This document shows, one piece after another, positions 16,526 to 25,875 of a DNA stretch of 64,000 bases; the first letter of the stretch is position 1, and every line of letters begins with the position of its first letter. Origin of the DNA: CBDANZ01 sp965197865 (GTDB taxonomy: Bacteria; Acidobacteriota; Vicinamibacteria; Vicinamibacterales; CAVVIG01). Made by a program: the position numbers and the translations under genes. The notes under the pieces are model-generated. The model worked only from the letters and a program-made list of their open reading frames with translations. It made no database searches and was not told the origin of the DNA. The stretch spans positions 310,001-374,000 of the forward strand of contig CBDANZ010000002.1 in NCBI GenBank assembly GCA_965197865.1, read 5' to 3'.

Positions 16526-17463
16526 TTCAGCAATGCCTCGAGCCACGTGCACTCAGCCGCGAGACCGCGCTCGAGATCGACCTTTGGCACGAAGCCCAGG
16601 TCGGCGCGGGCGAGTGACGTATCCGCGTAGGTGTGCCGCATGTCGCCCTTCTGCGCGGGGTCGACGTGAACAAGAGTTCGATGGCCCGACACGCGACCAA
16701 TCATCTCGATCACCTGGTTAATGGAGACATGGGACCCGCCGTCAATATTGTACACGCGGCCGGCGACCCCTTGTGTCGCCGCCGCAACGGTCGCTCCGAC
16801 CGCATCGGTCACGAACGTGAAGTCGCGGGTCTGCTCGCCGTCTCCGTAGAGACTGATCGGCTTGCCGAGGATCGTTTGGCGCAGGAACTTGTGAAATCCC
16901 ATGTCCGGCCGCTGCCTCGGGCCGTACACGGTGAAGTAGCGTAGCGATACCGTCGGGATCCCGTAGCTCACGTGATAAAGAGAGCACAGCTGTTCGGCCG
17001 CGAGCTTGCTGACGCCGTACAGCGAGATGGACTGGGGGAGCGCATCCTCTCGCATCGGCATCGCGACATTGTCGCCGTACACCGACGAGCTGGAGGCGTA
17101 CACGACCCGCTCCATCGATCGGACGACGCACGCCTCGAGCAGGATCTGCGTCGCCTCGATGTTGTTCGTGGTGTAGACGGCAAAATCGCGTCCCCAGCTC
17201 TTGCGCACGCCGGCTTGCGCGGCAAGGTGAAAGACGTGCGTCCGGTCTTCCAGTAGTTGAGCGAGGGGCGCGTCTCGGATGCTCGACTCGACGAAACGAA
17301 AACGTGGCTGGCCGACGAGATTCGCGAGATTGCGTTCCTTGATCGCGCGCGGATAGAAATCGGTAAAGGAGTCGAGTCCGACGACCTCGGCGTCATCGGA
17401 CAGCAGCGCCTCGGCGAGTGTCGAGCCGATGAATCCAGCGACTCCTGTCACGAAAGCTCTCAT
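16522..17463 (-). CDS. NAD-dependent sugar epimerase/dehydratase (extended SDR)
   Basis: The Rossmann motif 'VTGVAGFIGSTLAEALL', the catalytic 'YASSSSVYG' and 'YGVSKLAAE' (YxxxK), and 'YFTVYGPRQRPDMGF' place it with UDP-glucose 4-epimerase/UDP-glucuronate epimerase-like enzymes of 300-320 residues. It acts on a nucleotide sugar for surface polysaccharide; the exact substrate is not evident. It overlaps both neighbours by 4 bp (thioesterase upstream, bamD downstream), so it is co-translated with them. Confidence 0.88.
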   Translation of the reverse strand: MRAFVTGVAGFIGSTLAEALLSDDAEVVGLDSFTDFYPRAIKERNLANLVGQPRFRFVESSIRDAPLAQLLEDRTHVFHLAAQAGVRKSWGRDFAVYTTNNIEATQILLEACVVRSMERVVYASSSSVYGDNVAMPMREDALPQSISLYGVSKLAAEQLCSLYHVSYGIPTVSLRYFTVYGPRQRPDMGFHKFLRQTILGKPISLYGDGEQTRDFTFVTDAVGATVAAATQGVAGRVYNIDGGSHVSINQVIEMIGRVSGHRTLVHVDPAQKGDMRHTYADTSLARADLGFVPKVDLERGLAAECTWLEALLK

Positions 17464-17864
17464 GACTGAAGAACACGTCGAACGCGCTCGGGGAGGCGGC
17501 GCGGCCGACCATTGCGATCCAGCGAGGCGTGAATGGTATGACCCTTAGCTAGTCTGGTCTTGTCGGCAGGGCGGATAATCTCGTAATCGAACCGGACGCG
17601 TACCGAAGACAGCAGCGCTCCAGCTGTTCGGACCTCCAGGTCATCGTCGTAGCGGGCCGGCTGGCGGTATGTGCAGCACGCTTCCACGACCGGAAGCGAA
17701 AATCCGTCGATTTCCATTTCGCGATAGGTCCAGCCAGCGGCGCGCAGCAGATCGGTGCGTCCGACCTCGAACCAGACAAAGTAACTCGCGTAATACACCA
17801 GGCCCATCTGGTCTGTTTCGGCGTACCGCACACGGACCCGGGAGGTGGAGCGAGCCGCGCTCAC
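17460..17864 (-). CDS. YbgC/4-hydroxybenzoyl-CoA thioesterase family protein
   Basis: The hot-dog-fold acyl-CoA thioesterase is recognisable from 'VRYAETDQMGLVYYASYFVW', with the catalytic Asp in the conserved loop, and from 'YRQPARYDDDLEVRT'. I set the start at the GTG at 17864, which overlaps the rpe stop in its restored frame (GTGA), giving 134 residues as expected. The longer upstream frame is only read-through of rpe. In other bacteria YbgC lies beside envelope-assembly genes, matching bamD in this operon. Confidence 0.87.
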   Translation of the reverse strand: MSAARSTSRVRVRYAETDQMGLVYYASYFVWFEVGRTDLLRAAGWTYREMEIDGFSLPVVEACCTYRQPARYDDDLEVRTAGALLSSVRVRFDYEIIRPADKTRLAKGHTIHASLDRNGRPRRLPERVRRVLQS

Positions 17865-18552
17865 CGTGTCGCCGGAGAGAACGCCGACAGCGCGCCGGCG
17901 GCGAGCGCCTTGAGGTCGCGCGTGGCGCATTCGGGATCGGGCGAGTGAAAGATGGCCGACCCAGCCACAAGAATCCTGGCTCCGGCCGCCACGACTCGCG
18001 GCGCGGTTTTGTGTCGATGCCTCCGTCGATTTCAATGGGCGCGGTCGTGTTGCCGGCCCGGTCGAGGAGGGCACGGACTTCCCTCACCCTGGACTCGCTG
18101 CGCGGGATGAAAGTCTGGCCTCCAAATCCAGGGTTGACCGACATCACGAGCACGAAATCGAGATCGGCCGCCGTCGGTTCCAGGGCGCCGACCGGCGTCG
18201 AGGGGTTGAACACGACGCCGGCTCTCAGACCGAGGGCCTTGATGGCCTGGACGGTCCGGTGCAGGTGGGGTAGCAGTTCGACGTGCACGGAGATCATGGC
18301 CGCGCCCGCTCGAGCGAACGCCTCGATGTAGCGGTCCGGATCGGTGATCATCAGATGGACGTCGAGCGGCACCGTGGCGATGCGCGCGAGCGCGCCGACG
18401 ACCGGCGGACCGATCGTGATGTTCGGGACGAAATGCCCGTCCATGACGTCGACATGAATGAGGTCGGCGCCGCCGCGTTCGACGGCCGCGACCGCCGCGC
18501 CAAGGGCTGCGAAGTCGGCCGACAAGATCGACGGCGCGATTTGGACGTTCAC
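17861..18552 (-). CDS. rpe: Ribulose-phosphate 3-epimerase, frameshifted near its C-terminus
   Basis: The TIM-barrel enzyme interconverts ribulose-5- and xylulose-5-phosphate. Conserved blocks are 'MNVQIAPSILSADFAALG', 'HVDVMDGHFVPNITIGPP', 'VMSVNPGFGGQTFIP' and 'IEIDGGIDTK'. After that point the frame is lost at a short A run (about 18007-18010 on the + strand). Restoring one A gives 'TAPRVVAAGARILVAGSAIF' and a normal end at 17861 that overlaps the thioesterase start. Rpe is usually essential and the lesion is in a homopolymer, so a sequencing error is the simplest explanation. The start overlaps the PASTA gene stop. Confidence 0.88.
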
Positions 18553-19271
18553 CGGCTGACCTCGATGGAGATCGGCTCGCCGGACGCGATCTGAAAGCCC
18601 GCCTGGGGGTTCTGACGAACCACCACACCTGCAGTGACGCCCGTGTAGGGCGTCGATGAAACGACGGCGACGCGGAATCCGTGGCGGCGGAGGATTTCGG
18701 CGGCACGGTCGCCGTGAACGCCGATGAGATCGGGCATGACGTAGCTGGCGCCGCGCTCGGAACGGTTCACGAGCAGCGCGACGCGATCGACCGCGGCGCT
18801 TCGGTTGACATCTTGGGCCACGACGACGTCGGACGGATAGGTTTGCGAGCGGATTTCGGAGCGGGTGGCAATCGTTATGCCGTCCTGAGCGAGGCGCAGT
18901 TCGGCGGCTCGTTCGGTTGCGCCGGTCAGCGTGGGGAGAGTCATCGGTCGCTGCCCGGTACTGACCCAGACCTTCACGCTCCGTTGACTTCGCAGGGTCG
19001 CCCCCGGCGCCGGATCCTGCCCGGTCACCCGTCCGGCCTGAATTTTCGGATCCGGACGGCGGAGCTTATCCACCTTCACCAGTAGACCCACGTCGCCCGC
19101 AAGCTTGGTCGCTTCGTTCACCGTGTGGTTCACGAAGTTGGGAACCTGCACTTCGCGCACTCGCAGCGCAACCCGCATTGAGGCGGCGGCGAACAGGAGA
19201 TAGGTGGCAAGCAGCGCTCCGGCCAGCAGGACGAGCTTGCCCGCGCTCCATACGCGTGTTTTGAGGGCCAT
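18549..19271 (-). CDS. Membrane-anchored PASTA-domain protein
   Basis: One N-terminal membrane segment (about residues 10-30) is followed by three PASTA repeats of roughly 65 residues ('VQVPNFVNHTVNEATKLAG', 'MTLPTLTGATERAAELRLA', 'YVMPDLIGVHGDRAAEILR'). PASTA domains bind peptidoglycan fragments and beta-lactams and usually sit on Ser/Thr kinases or PBPs; here there is no kinase or transpeptidase domain. It is likely a periplasmic cell-wall-sensing or scaffold protein. It lies between rsmB and rpe in the housekeeping operon. Confidence 0.88.
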   Translation of the reverse strand: MALKTRVWSAGKLVLLAGALLATYLLFAAASMRVALRVREVQVPNFVNHTVNEATKLAGDVGLLVKVDKLRRPDPKIQAGRVTGQDPAPGATLRSQRSVKVWVSTGQRPMTLPTLTGATERAAELRLAQDGITIATRSEIRSQTYPSDVVVAQDVNRSAAVDRVALLVNRSERGASYVMPDLIGVHGDRAAEILRRHGFRVAVVSSTPYTGVTAGVVVRQNPQAGFQIASGEPISIEVSR

Positions 19272-19399
19272 GTGGGGAAATCGTACTACACTCGCCTCGG
19301 GCAGCGCAGGTCTTCAGACCTGCAAGAACCACGGTGAGCGTCAGGGCCGGCGGGTCTGAAGAGGCGCGCCACGTGAGAAGGTATGAAGCCGCTTCTAGT

Positions 19400-20761
19400 C
19401 TAGAGACGACGTCGTTCAAATACGGCGCCAAAGAAAGCCTCGAGACCGTGACGATCAGGCATCGTGCGCAGATGACCTCGGATGTCGACGACGACGGAGG
19501 GCAGAAGCGGCGAGGCGTCGCGGGCGTCGACATTGATGAACCCGGGCGAGGCGGCCAGAAAAGCGGCCGCAATCGCCTCGTTCTCTTCGGGCTCGCTCGA
19601 GCACGTCGCGTACACGAGTCGGCCGCCGGTGGCCACGACCGCCGCGCCGTGTCGGAGCATGGTCAGCTCTGAGGCGGCAAGCCGGGCGAGGTCTGTTTCG
19701 TGGCGCCGCCAGCGAATGTCCGGGTCACGGCGCAGCGTGCCGAGCCCCGAACAGGGCGCGTCCACGATCACGGAATCGAACGCCGGGTGGAAGGGCAGCG
19801 GGGCCAGAAGGTCGGCCTGAACGAGGCGCACGTTGGTCGCACCCGTCACGTCCACAGTGTGACGCAGGAGTTCAATGCGCCGATCACGGACATCGCACGC
19901 CGCGACGAAGCCATCTTTCTCCATCGCTGTAGCGATGGCGGTTGTCTTGCCGCCCGGCGAGGCGCACGCATCGAGCACGCGCCGCCCGGGGCGAGCTCCG
20001 GCGAGCAACGACACGAGCTGGGACGCCTCGTCCTGTACCACGAACCAGCCCGTCTCGAGACCGGGATCCCGCAAGGGACGGCCCTTGTCGACAATCAGAG
20101 CGTCGGGCGCGAATCGGCCCGGCCTGACGTCCACGCCGCAACCGGCGAGTTCGACTGTCAGTTCAGAGGGCGATTTGCGTACCCGATTCGCCCGGAGCGT
20201 CAGGGGTGCCGCCGCGTTGTTGAAGCGCATCCAAGCCTCGGCGGCGTCGAAGCCAAGGCGGTCGTACCACCGCGTCGCAAGCCAGCGTGGGTGAGACAAC
20301 GTGACGCTGAAATAGTCAAGCACCGCTTCGCGGTCGGCAGAATTAGCCGGCCGTGCAGGCCACGGCAGCGACTGGCTGTTGCGGGATATCGTGCGCAGGA
20401 CCGCGTTCACGAAACCACTTGCGTGCTGTTTACCGGCTCTTCTCGCCAAGTCGACGCCGTCGTCCACAACGGCCGCCGCAGGAACGCGGGCCAGGTAGAG
20501 GAGCTGGTAGGCGCTCAGCCTGAGGATGTCGACGATCTCCGGATCGAGCCTCTCGATGGACCGCTTCGAAAAGCACACGATGAGGTGGTCGAGGGCCGCG
20601 CGCCAGCGCTGCACGCCGGTGGCGATTTTCGTGGCGAGAGCGCGGTCGCGATCGTCCTTGAGCGAAGCGCGCCGGTGGGCGATGGCCGACCCGAGACTTG
20701 AGCGACCCTCGCCCACCTCGGACAGGATGTCGAAGGCCGCGATTCTGGCGGGCCCAATCAT
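19400..20761 (-). CDS. rsmB: 16S rRNA (cytosine-967-C5)-methyltransferase
   Basis: An N-terminal NusB-like RNA-binding domain ('ARIAAFDILSEVGEGRSSL') is followed by the SAM-dependent m5C methyltransferase domain. The latter has 'VLDACASPGGKTTAIATAM', 'DAPCSGLGTLRRDPD' (the PC motif with a catalytic-cycle Cys) and 'LVYATCSSEPEENE' (the TC motif with the nucleophilic Cys). It methylates C967 of 16S rRNA. The start at 20761 overlaps the fmt stop. 453 residues is normal. Confidence 0.92.
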   Translation of the reverse strand: MIGPARIAAFDILSEVGEGRSSLGSAIAHRRASLKDDRDRALATKIATGVQRWRAALDHLIVCFSKRSIERLDPEIVDILRLSAYQLLYLARVPAAAVVDDGVDLARRAGKQHASGFVNAVLRTISRNSQSLPWPARPANSADREAVLDYFSVTLSHPRWLATRWYDRLGFDAAEAWMRFNNAAAPLTLRANRVRKSPSELTVELAGCGVDVRPGRFAPDALIVDKGRPLRDPGLETGWFVVQDEASQLVSLLAGARPGRRVLDACASPGGKTTAIATAMEKDGFVAACDVRDRRIELLRHTVDVTGATNVRLVQADLLAPLPFHPAFDSVIVDAPCSGLGTLRRDPDIRWRRHETDLARLAASELTMLRHGAAVVATGGRLVYATCSSEPEENEAIAAAFLAASPGFINVDARDASPLLPSVVVDIRGHLRTMPDRHGLEAFFGAVFERRRL

Positions 20762-21714
20762 GGGGCGCCGGCAAATCGATCGCCGGCGGCCACGCGGTGG
20801 CCAGCGAGGAATTCGCGCGCCTGCATTGGCCGCTTGCCTTCGGGCTGCAGCTCGAGCACGTGGACGACGCCCGATCCGGCGGCGACCGAAAGGTCGTTCC
20901 CTTGCGCGGCCAGGATCGTTCCTGGCACGGCGCCAGACGATCCGCTGGAGGCGCGAGAGCGCAAGATGATCAGTCGCTGTCCCTTGAGGAAGCCGTACGC
21001 GTGCGGCCACGGGTAGAGCCCACGGACCTGGTTGTGGATATGTGGGGCCTGGCGATGCCAGTCGATCAGTCCGTCTTCCTTCGTGAGACGTGGGGCGCAT
21101 GTGGCTGCGCCCTCGTTCTGCAGCGTCTCGCGCAGCTCGCCGATGGCCAGATGATCCACGGTCGCTACGAGCAGTGCCGCGCCCATTTGCGCGAGATCCC
21201 GCTCTACCTCGACGCTTGTCTCATCGGTAGCAATCCGACGTCGGACCGTCGTGAGGATCGGGCCAGCATCGAGCGCCTTCACGACCCGCATAATGGTGAC
21301 GCCGGTTTCCGTGTCTCCGGCCATGACGGCCTGGTGCACGGGTGCGGCGCCCCGATGGCGCGGCAGGAGTGAGGGGTGCACGTTCAGTAGTCCCAGTCGG
21401 GGCGTGGCAAGGACAGCGTCGGACAACACTCTGCCGTAGGCGACAACGACGCCGAGGTCGGCGCCGAGCGCTGCGAGTTGGCCCAGAACCACCGGATCCT
21501 CCAGCGTGGCCGGCTGGAGAATCGGAAGGTTCGCTTCGATGGCGCAGATCTTCACAGGCGGGTCAATGATCCGGTGTCCGCGGCCGCGTGGACGGTCGGG
21601 CCGTGTGACCACCCCGACGATCGGGTGGTTCGAGAGAAGCAGCGCGTCGAGGGTCGGCACGGCGAAGGCCGGCGTGCCGAAGAATAGGACGCGGAGCGAC
21701 GACGCCTTCACCAT
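20758..21714 (-). CDS. fmt: Methionyl-tRNA formyltransferase
   Basis: Fmt formylates initiator Met-tRNA using 10-formyl-tetrahydrofolate. 'RVLFFGTPAFAVPTLDALL', 'LNVHPSLLPRHRGAAPVHQA' (with the catalytic Asn-His-Pro region) and 'ETGVTIMRV' are typical. The C-terminal OB-like tRNA-binding domain is present. The start at 21714 ('MVKASSLRVL') overlaps the def stop by 7 bp; the much longer upstream frame is a shadow of def. It lies in the def-fmt-rsmB order seen in many bacteria. Confidence 0.93.
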   Translation of the reverse strand: MVKASSLRVLFFGTPAFAVPTLDALLLSNHPIVGVVTRPDRPRGRGHRIIDPPVKICAIEANLPILQPATLEDPVVLGQLAALGADLGVVVAYGRVLSDAVLATPRLGLLNVHPSLLPRHRGAAPVHQAVMAGDTETGVTIMRVVKALDAGPILTTVRRRIATDETSVEVERDLAQMGAALLVATVDHLAIGELRETLQNEGAATCAPRLTKEDGLIDWHRQAPHIHNQVRGLYPWPHAYGFLKGQRLIILRSRASSGSSGAVPGTILAAQGNDLSVAAGSGVVHVLELQPEGKRPMQAREFLAGHRVAAGDRFAGAP

Positions 21715-22217
21715 TTGCCGGCGCGGGTCAGCTTCCGGATTCTCCTGACGATGACGTCGCGCTTGATACCGCGAAGACAGTCCACGAACATCTTGCCGTC
21801 GAGATGATCCATCTCGTGGCTGAACGCACGGGCCAGCAGTCCGGTGCCTTCGTGCTGCCGCACGCTCGCGCTGCGATCGAGTCCACGCACGACGACCCGC
21901 GCGGGCCGGACGACGGTCGCGTTGAAACCTGGCACGCTCAGGCACGCTTCTTCCTCGAGCTGCATGCCTTCGCGCTCAACGAACTCAGGATTGACCATCA
22001 CGATCACGCTAGAAGGATCTCGACCGGCCGACAAATCAACAACGAACAGGCGAAGGGGTACCCCAACTTGCGGTGCCGCAAGCCCGATGCCAGGCGCCGC
22101 GTACATCGTCTCGATCATGTCTTCGATCACGCGATCAACATCCGGCGTGATCGAATCAACCGGCGGCGCGCTTTCATGGAGAATAGGGTCGCCGTACTTG
22201 AGGATCGGAAGAATCAA
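21708..22217 (-). CDS. def: Peptide deformylase
   Basis: This metallo-hydrolase removes the formyl group from nascent proteins. The three motifs are present: 'GIGLAAPQ' (residues 43-50), 'EEACLS' with metal-ligand Cys92 (Ala replaces the usual Gly), and 'SHEMDHLDG' with His134, Glu135 and His138. It is 169 residues. It overlaps aroC upstream by 4 bp and fmt downstream by 7 bp. Confidence 0.94.
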   Translation of the reverse strand: MILPILKYGDPILHESAPPVDSITPDVDRVIEDMIETMYAAPGIGLAAPQVGVPLRLFVVDLSAGRDPSSVIVMVNPEFVEREGMQLEEEACLSVPGFNATVVRPARVVVRGLDRSASVRQHEGTGLLARAFSHEMDHLDGKMFVDCLRGIKRDVIVRRIRKLTRAGKW

Positions 22218-23431
22218 GACTTGGATCTGGGGGCGAACCTTACGTCCGTTCGTGCACGGAAGGCGAGCCAGTTGTCGAGAAGTTCCGGCATCGAATCGCC
22301 TCCGAATTTCTCGGTCAGTGCATCGGCTAGCGTGAGCGCGACCACGGCCTCGCCGACGACGGCAGCGGCGGGGACGGCGCAGACATCGCTGCGCTCGACC
22401 GTCGCCGGGCTGGCGGTGAAGGTGGTGAGATCGACCGAGCGCAACGGCTTCATCAGCGTGGAGAGCGGCTTCATGTAGGCCGTCAGGCGGAGATCTTCGC
22501 CGTTGGTAATCCCCCCTTCGAGGCCGCCCGCGTTGTTCGTGGGGCGCGTCAGGCCGACGCTGCCGGGGCGGCGGCCGCTGCTCGGCGGCAGAATTTCGTC
22601 GTGAACCCGCGACCCCGGCAGCGAGGCGACCAGCGGTCCACGTCCGAAGCCGACCGCCTTGATCGCGGGAATCGACATCATCGCCTGCGCGAGCCGGCCG
22701 TCGAGCTTACGGTCCCACTGCACATGACTGCCAAGGCCGGGCGGGACGCGGTGCGCGATCACTTCGAAGGCCCCGCCCATCGTGTCACCGGCCTCCCGCG
22801 CTTTGTCGATCTCGGCAATCATCCGACGTTCAACGTCGGGGTCCACGCAGTGGAGCGGCGAGTCGTCGCCAATCTGCCGGGCGGCGCCGAAAGTCACCGC
22901 AACCGGGTCGGCCAGTGAGACTGGGCCGATGCGGAAGACATGACTAGTGATCTCGGTGTCGACCTGCCGCAGCAGTTGCCGGGCGATCGAGCCGAGCGCG
23001 ACACGCGCGGCCGTCTCCCTCGCGCTGGCGCGTTCGAGCGTGTTCCTGACGTCCTTGTGCCCGTACTTTACCACCCCCGCCAGATCCGCGTGCCCGGGGC
23101 GCGGCCGCGTCACCAAGGGTCGATCGACGCCGGCGACCTCGGCTGACGGCTCCGACTCGACAGCCATGGTGCGCTGCCAGTTCTCCCAGTCCTTGTTGGG
23201 AATCAGCAGAGCGATCGGTCCGCCTGTCGTCACACCGTGACGGACGCCGCTCAGCACCTGCGCGCGATCCGACTCGATGGCCATGCGGCGGCCGCGGCCG
23301 TACCCGGCTTGTCGGCGGCGGAGCTGAACCGTGATGGCGTCGAAGTCGATTGCCAGACCCGCCGGTATGCCTTCGAGGATCGTGATGAGCGCCTGGCCGT
23401 GCGACTCGCCGGCGGTGAGAAATCGCAGCAT
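22214..23431 (-). CDS. aroC: Chorismate synthase
   Basis: Chorismate synthase makes chorismate from EPSP with reduced FMN, the last shikimate-pathway step and the source of substrate for the trp operon at 31145. The signatures 'RFLTAGESHGQALI', 'GRGRRMAIESDRAQV', 'RASARETAARVALGSIAR' and 'GGLEGGITNGEDL' are intact over 405 residues. It heads the minus-strand housekeeping set, well separated from the other aromatic genes of this window. Confidence 0.95.
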   Translation of the reverse strand: MLRFLTAGESHGQALITILEGIPAGLAIDFDAITVQLRRRQAGYGRGRRMAIESDRAQVLSGVRHGVTTGGPIALLIPNKDWENWQRTMAVESEPSAEVAGVDRPLVTRPRPGHADLAGVVKYGHKDVRNTLERASARETAARVALGSIARQLLRQVDTEITSHVFRIGPVSLADPVAVTFGAARQIGDDSPLHCVDPDVERRMIAEIDKAREAGDTMGGAFEVIAHRVPPGLGSHVQWDRKLDGRLAQAMMSIPAIKAVGFGRGPLVASLPGSRVHDEILPPSSGRRPGSVGLTRPTNNAGGLEGGITNGEDLRLTAYMKPLSTLMKPLRSVDLTTFTASPATVERSDVCAVPAAAVVGEAVVALTLADALTEKFGGDSMPELLDNWLAFRARTDVRFAPRSKS

Positions 23432-23739
23432 CGAGCGTTCATTTTATCCGAAAAATCTGCGCGTCCGCGGAACGACAACCCCGCCAATCGGACGATTTCG
23501 TCCGGGCGGCGATCTTGCAGGACAGCTGACACGTTACCGAAGGAGGCGCCGTGCACCGAAGGGAGGAAGTTAGAAGGAAAACTTACGCTGCCGCTGTGAG
23601 ATGGCCCCGTGGCCTGGTGCACCTCGCCCCTCTGTCGCCCCGGCCCGGCGAAACGCGTGCCAAAGAGCTCGCGCGCGTGTGAAATGTACTCTGGAAAAAG
23701 TGAAAAGCGAAGAATCCGAATCTGGAAATTTCTACCTTT
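23432..23739. other. Intergenic region between aroC and the TPR gene
   Basis: About 310 bp without a supportable gene. It should carry the promoter of the aroC operon. An imperfect inverted repeat (AAAAGTGAAAAG near 23695 and CTTTTCACT near 23738) flanks about 30 bp just after the TPR gene stop and may act in termination. Confidence 0.4.
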
Positions 23740-25140
23740 TCACTCTTGACTTCGAACCTTCTCAGCGTCGCGCCGCGCCACTGCGAGAAGCGCGGCGTCG
23801 TTCGGATCTTTCCCGAGGCCGGCGGGGATTGTTGCTTGCGCGGCTGCACGATCGCCTGCCCGGAGCTGCGCATCGGCGAGCGCGGCGGCGAGGCGAAGAT
23901 CGTTCGGACGCGCGGCCGATGCGCGCTCGAACCAGGTGACGGCCGTCGCCGGGTCGTTCAAGCGCAGCGAGAGCCTGCCGATGTTCGTCTCGCGACCGAC
24001 CAGGTCGGTCTCTTCGGACACGAGCGCGCCGTATTCGATGAGGGCCGCGCGCGCGGCCTCGAAGTGGTTCTCTCGCTCGGCCACCTCTGTGTACGTCAGG
24101 AACGAGTCTGGATCCACCGGGTAGCGGCGTGTGGCCTGCTGCAGTATCGTCTCGGCGGCCTTAAGCTGATCGTCCAGGAGCAGCGCCCGGCCGTACAGCA
24201 TCATGGCGTCGCTCGTCGCACCGGGCGTGGATGCGGCCCGCTCGAGCGCCTCGAGCGCTTTGCTTAGAAACACACGGTCGTTGCGCGTGATCGCCCGATC
24301 GAGCCACACCTGACCGAGGGCGGCATAGATGAGCGGCTGATCCGGCGTCCGCTCGATCGCGTTTCCGAGCGTGAGCACGGCCAACTCTTCCTGTCCCGCG
24401 CGAGCTTGGGCGAGCCCGAGCGCCACGAGACGCTCCACATGGGCTCGGTCGAGGCCCGCGAGGAGCTGAAGCTGTTCGAGTTGGTCGGCACGGCGCCCAA
24501 GAGCGCCGTAAATGTCGGCGAGTTCCTCACGGGCGGCAATCAACCCCGGCGAGAGAACAAGCGTTTTTTCGAACGCCGCCACGGCTTCAGTGAGCTGCCG
24601 CCTTTCGCGGAGACAGAGTCCCTGAAGGTAGTAGGCATCGGGCTGTTGATCGGCGAGCTGAATCGCGACGCCCACTGCGCTGAGCGCGCCGTCGACATTG
24701 CCGTCGCGGTAGTAGGCGAGCGCCAGTTTGTAGGTGACACGCTCGGACTGGCGGTCGAGACGCAGGCGCCGCTCGTAGATCTCAGCAGCCTGCTTGAATC
24801 GCCGCCGCTGGTAGAGCACGTCCCCCAGCGCCTCGAGAGGCCGCGTTGCCGAAGGGTCGAGGTCCGCTGCCTTGCGAAAGTCGCGGGTCGCGGCGCCGAG
24901 ATCGTTACGCCGATGATAGGTCTCGCCTCGCCGGAGATGCGCCAACATTGAGTCGGGACGCAGGGCGATGGCGCCGCTATAGGCTTCGATGGCGCTAAAC
25001 GTCTGCTCGCCGGCCAGGGCCGCGTCGCCGCGGCCCACAAGCTCGCGATAGTCGCGTTCCCGCTCGGTCGCCTGGTACGCGACCGCTCCGCCGACGGCAG
25101 TAAACGCCAGCAGCAGGGTGGCGGCAATCGTCCGTTTCAC
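23740..25140 (-). CDS. Exported tetratricopeptide-repeat protein
   Basis: A signal peptide or membrane anchor ('TIAATLLLAFTAVGGAVAY') precedes about 440 residues built almost entirely of TPR helices ('AIEAYSGAIALRPDSMLAH', 'ATRDFRKAADLDPSATRP', 'AVAAFEKTLVLSPGLIAA', 'AVTWFERASAARPNDLRLA'). Such proteins scaffold periplasmic or membrane complexes; the partner is unknown. It is divergent from the ECF sigma gene, with only about 90 bp shared upstream. Confidence 0.8.
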   Translation of the reverse strand: MKRTIAATLLLAFTAVGGAVAYQATERERDYRELVGRGDAALAGEQTFSAIEAYSGAIALRPDSMLAHLRRGETYHRRNDLGAATRDFRKAADLDPSATRPLEALGDVLYQRRRFKQAAEIYERRLRLDRQSERVTYKLALAYYRDGNVDGALSAVGVAIQLADQQPDAYYLQGLCLRERRQLTEAVAAFEKTLVLSPGLIAAREELADIYGALGRRADQLEQLQLLAGLDRAHVERLVALGLAQARAGQEELAVLTLGNAIERTPDQPLIYAALGQVWLDRAITRNDRVFLSKALEALERAASTPGATSDAMMLYGRALLLDDQLKAAETILQQATRRYPVDPDSFLTYTEVAERENHFEAARAALIEYGALVSEETDLVGRETNIGRLSLRLNDPATAVTWFERASAARPNDLRLAAALADAQLRAGDRAAAQATIPAGLGKDPNDAALLAVARRDAEKVRSQE

Positions 25141-25232
25141 GAGAAGTTCAGTCTACCTTATCGGTCGGGTGGGAGAACCTTCGGACCTCACTCCGGTGTC
25201 AAGATTCGGTATAGTGGAGACTGATCCGCCCG

Positions 25233-25865
25233 GTGGCCGGAGCGTTTGGGGACTTTTCGGTGAAGCACGCCCGTGTCATCAGCTGGTCCGACGTCGGTGG
25301 CCGCGAGGGGTCGCTGGTACAGCGGTGTGCGTCGGGCGAAGAAGCGGCTTGCGGCGAGCTGGTGTCCGAGCACCAGCGGATGGTCGTACAGTTCGCCATC
25401 AGCCTGCTGGGCGATCGCGACGAGGCGTTGGATCTTTCCCAGGAAGTCTTTCTTCGCGTTTTTCGCACCATTCATCGATTCCGCGGACAATCGAGCCTGC
25501 GCACCTGGATCTACCGCATCGTCGTCAATCAGGCGCGTAACCGGCACCGGTTCTGGCGGCGGCGGCATCGCGCCGATCAGATGTCCCTCGACGCCCACGT
25601 CGCCACGTACGGCGATTGTCTGCCCGACGGGGAAGCGGGCCCCGACCGGGTCCTTGCGCAAAAAGAGCTCGCCACGCGGCTTCAGCACGCGTTGGATCAC
25701 CTCCCTTTCGATCAGCGGACAGCGATCGTGCTGCGCGAGGTCGATGGCTTGAGGTACGAAGAGATTGCCTATTCCCTTGGCGTGGCCGTCGGCACGGTGA
25801 AGTCTCGCCTGGCTCGTGCGCGTCGGGCGCTGCGCGCCGAGCTCGGCAACGCGAGAACAACATGA
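25233..25865 (+). CDS. ECF-type RNA polymerase sigma factor
   Basis: Region 2 ('LGDRDEALDLSQEVFLRVFR', 'FRGQSSLRTWIYRIVVNQ') and region 4 ('LPFDQRTAIVLREVDGLRYE', then 'EIAYSLGVAVGTVKSRLARA') are complete. The protein directs RNA polymerase to a specific set of promoters. The start is uncertain: GTG at 25233 or GTG at about 25260. The gene for its presumed anti-sigma factor starts 10 bp downstream. Confidence 0.88.
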   Translation: MAGAFGDFSVKHARVISWSDVGGREGSLVQRCASGEEAACGELVSEHQRMVVQFAISLLGDRDEALDLSQEVFLRVFRTIHRFRGQSSLRTWIYRIVVNQARNRHRFWRRRHRADQMSLDAHVATYGDCLPDGEAGPDRVLAQKELATRLQHALDHLPFDQRTAIVLREVDGLRYEEIAYSLGVAVGTVKSRLARARRALRAELGNARTT

Positions 25866-25875
25866 AGGTGGGGTC

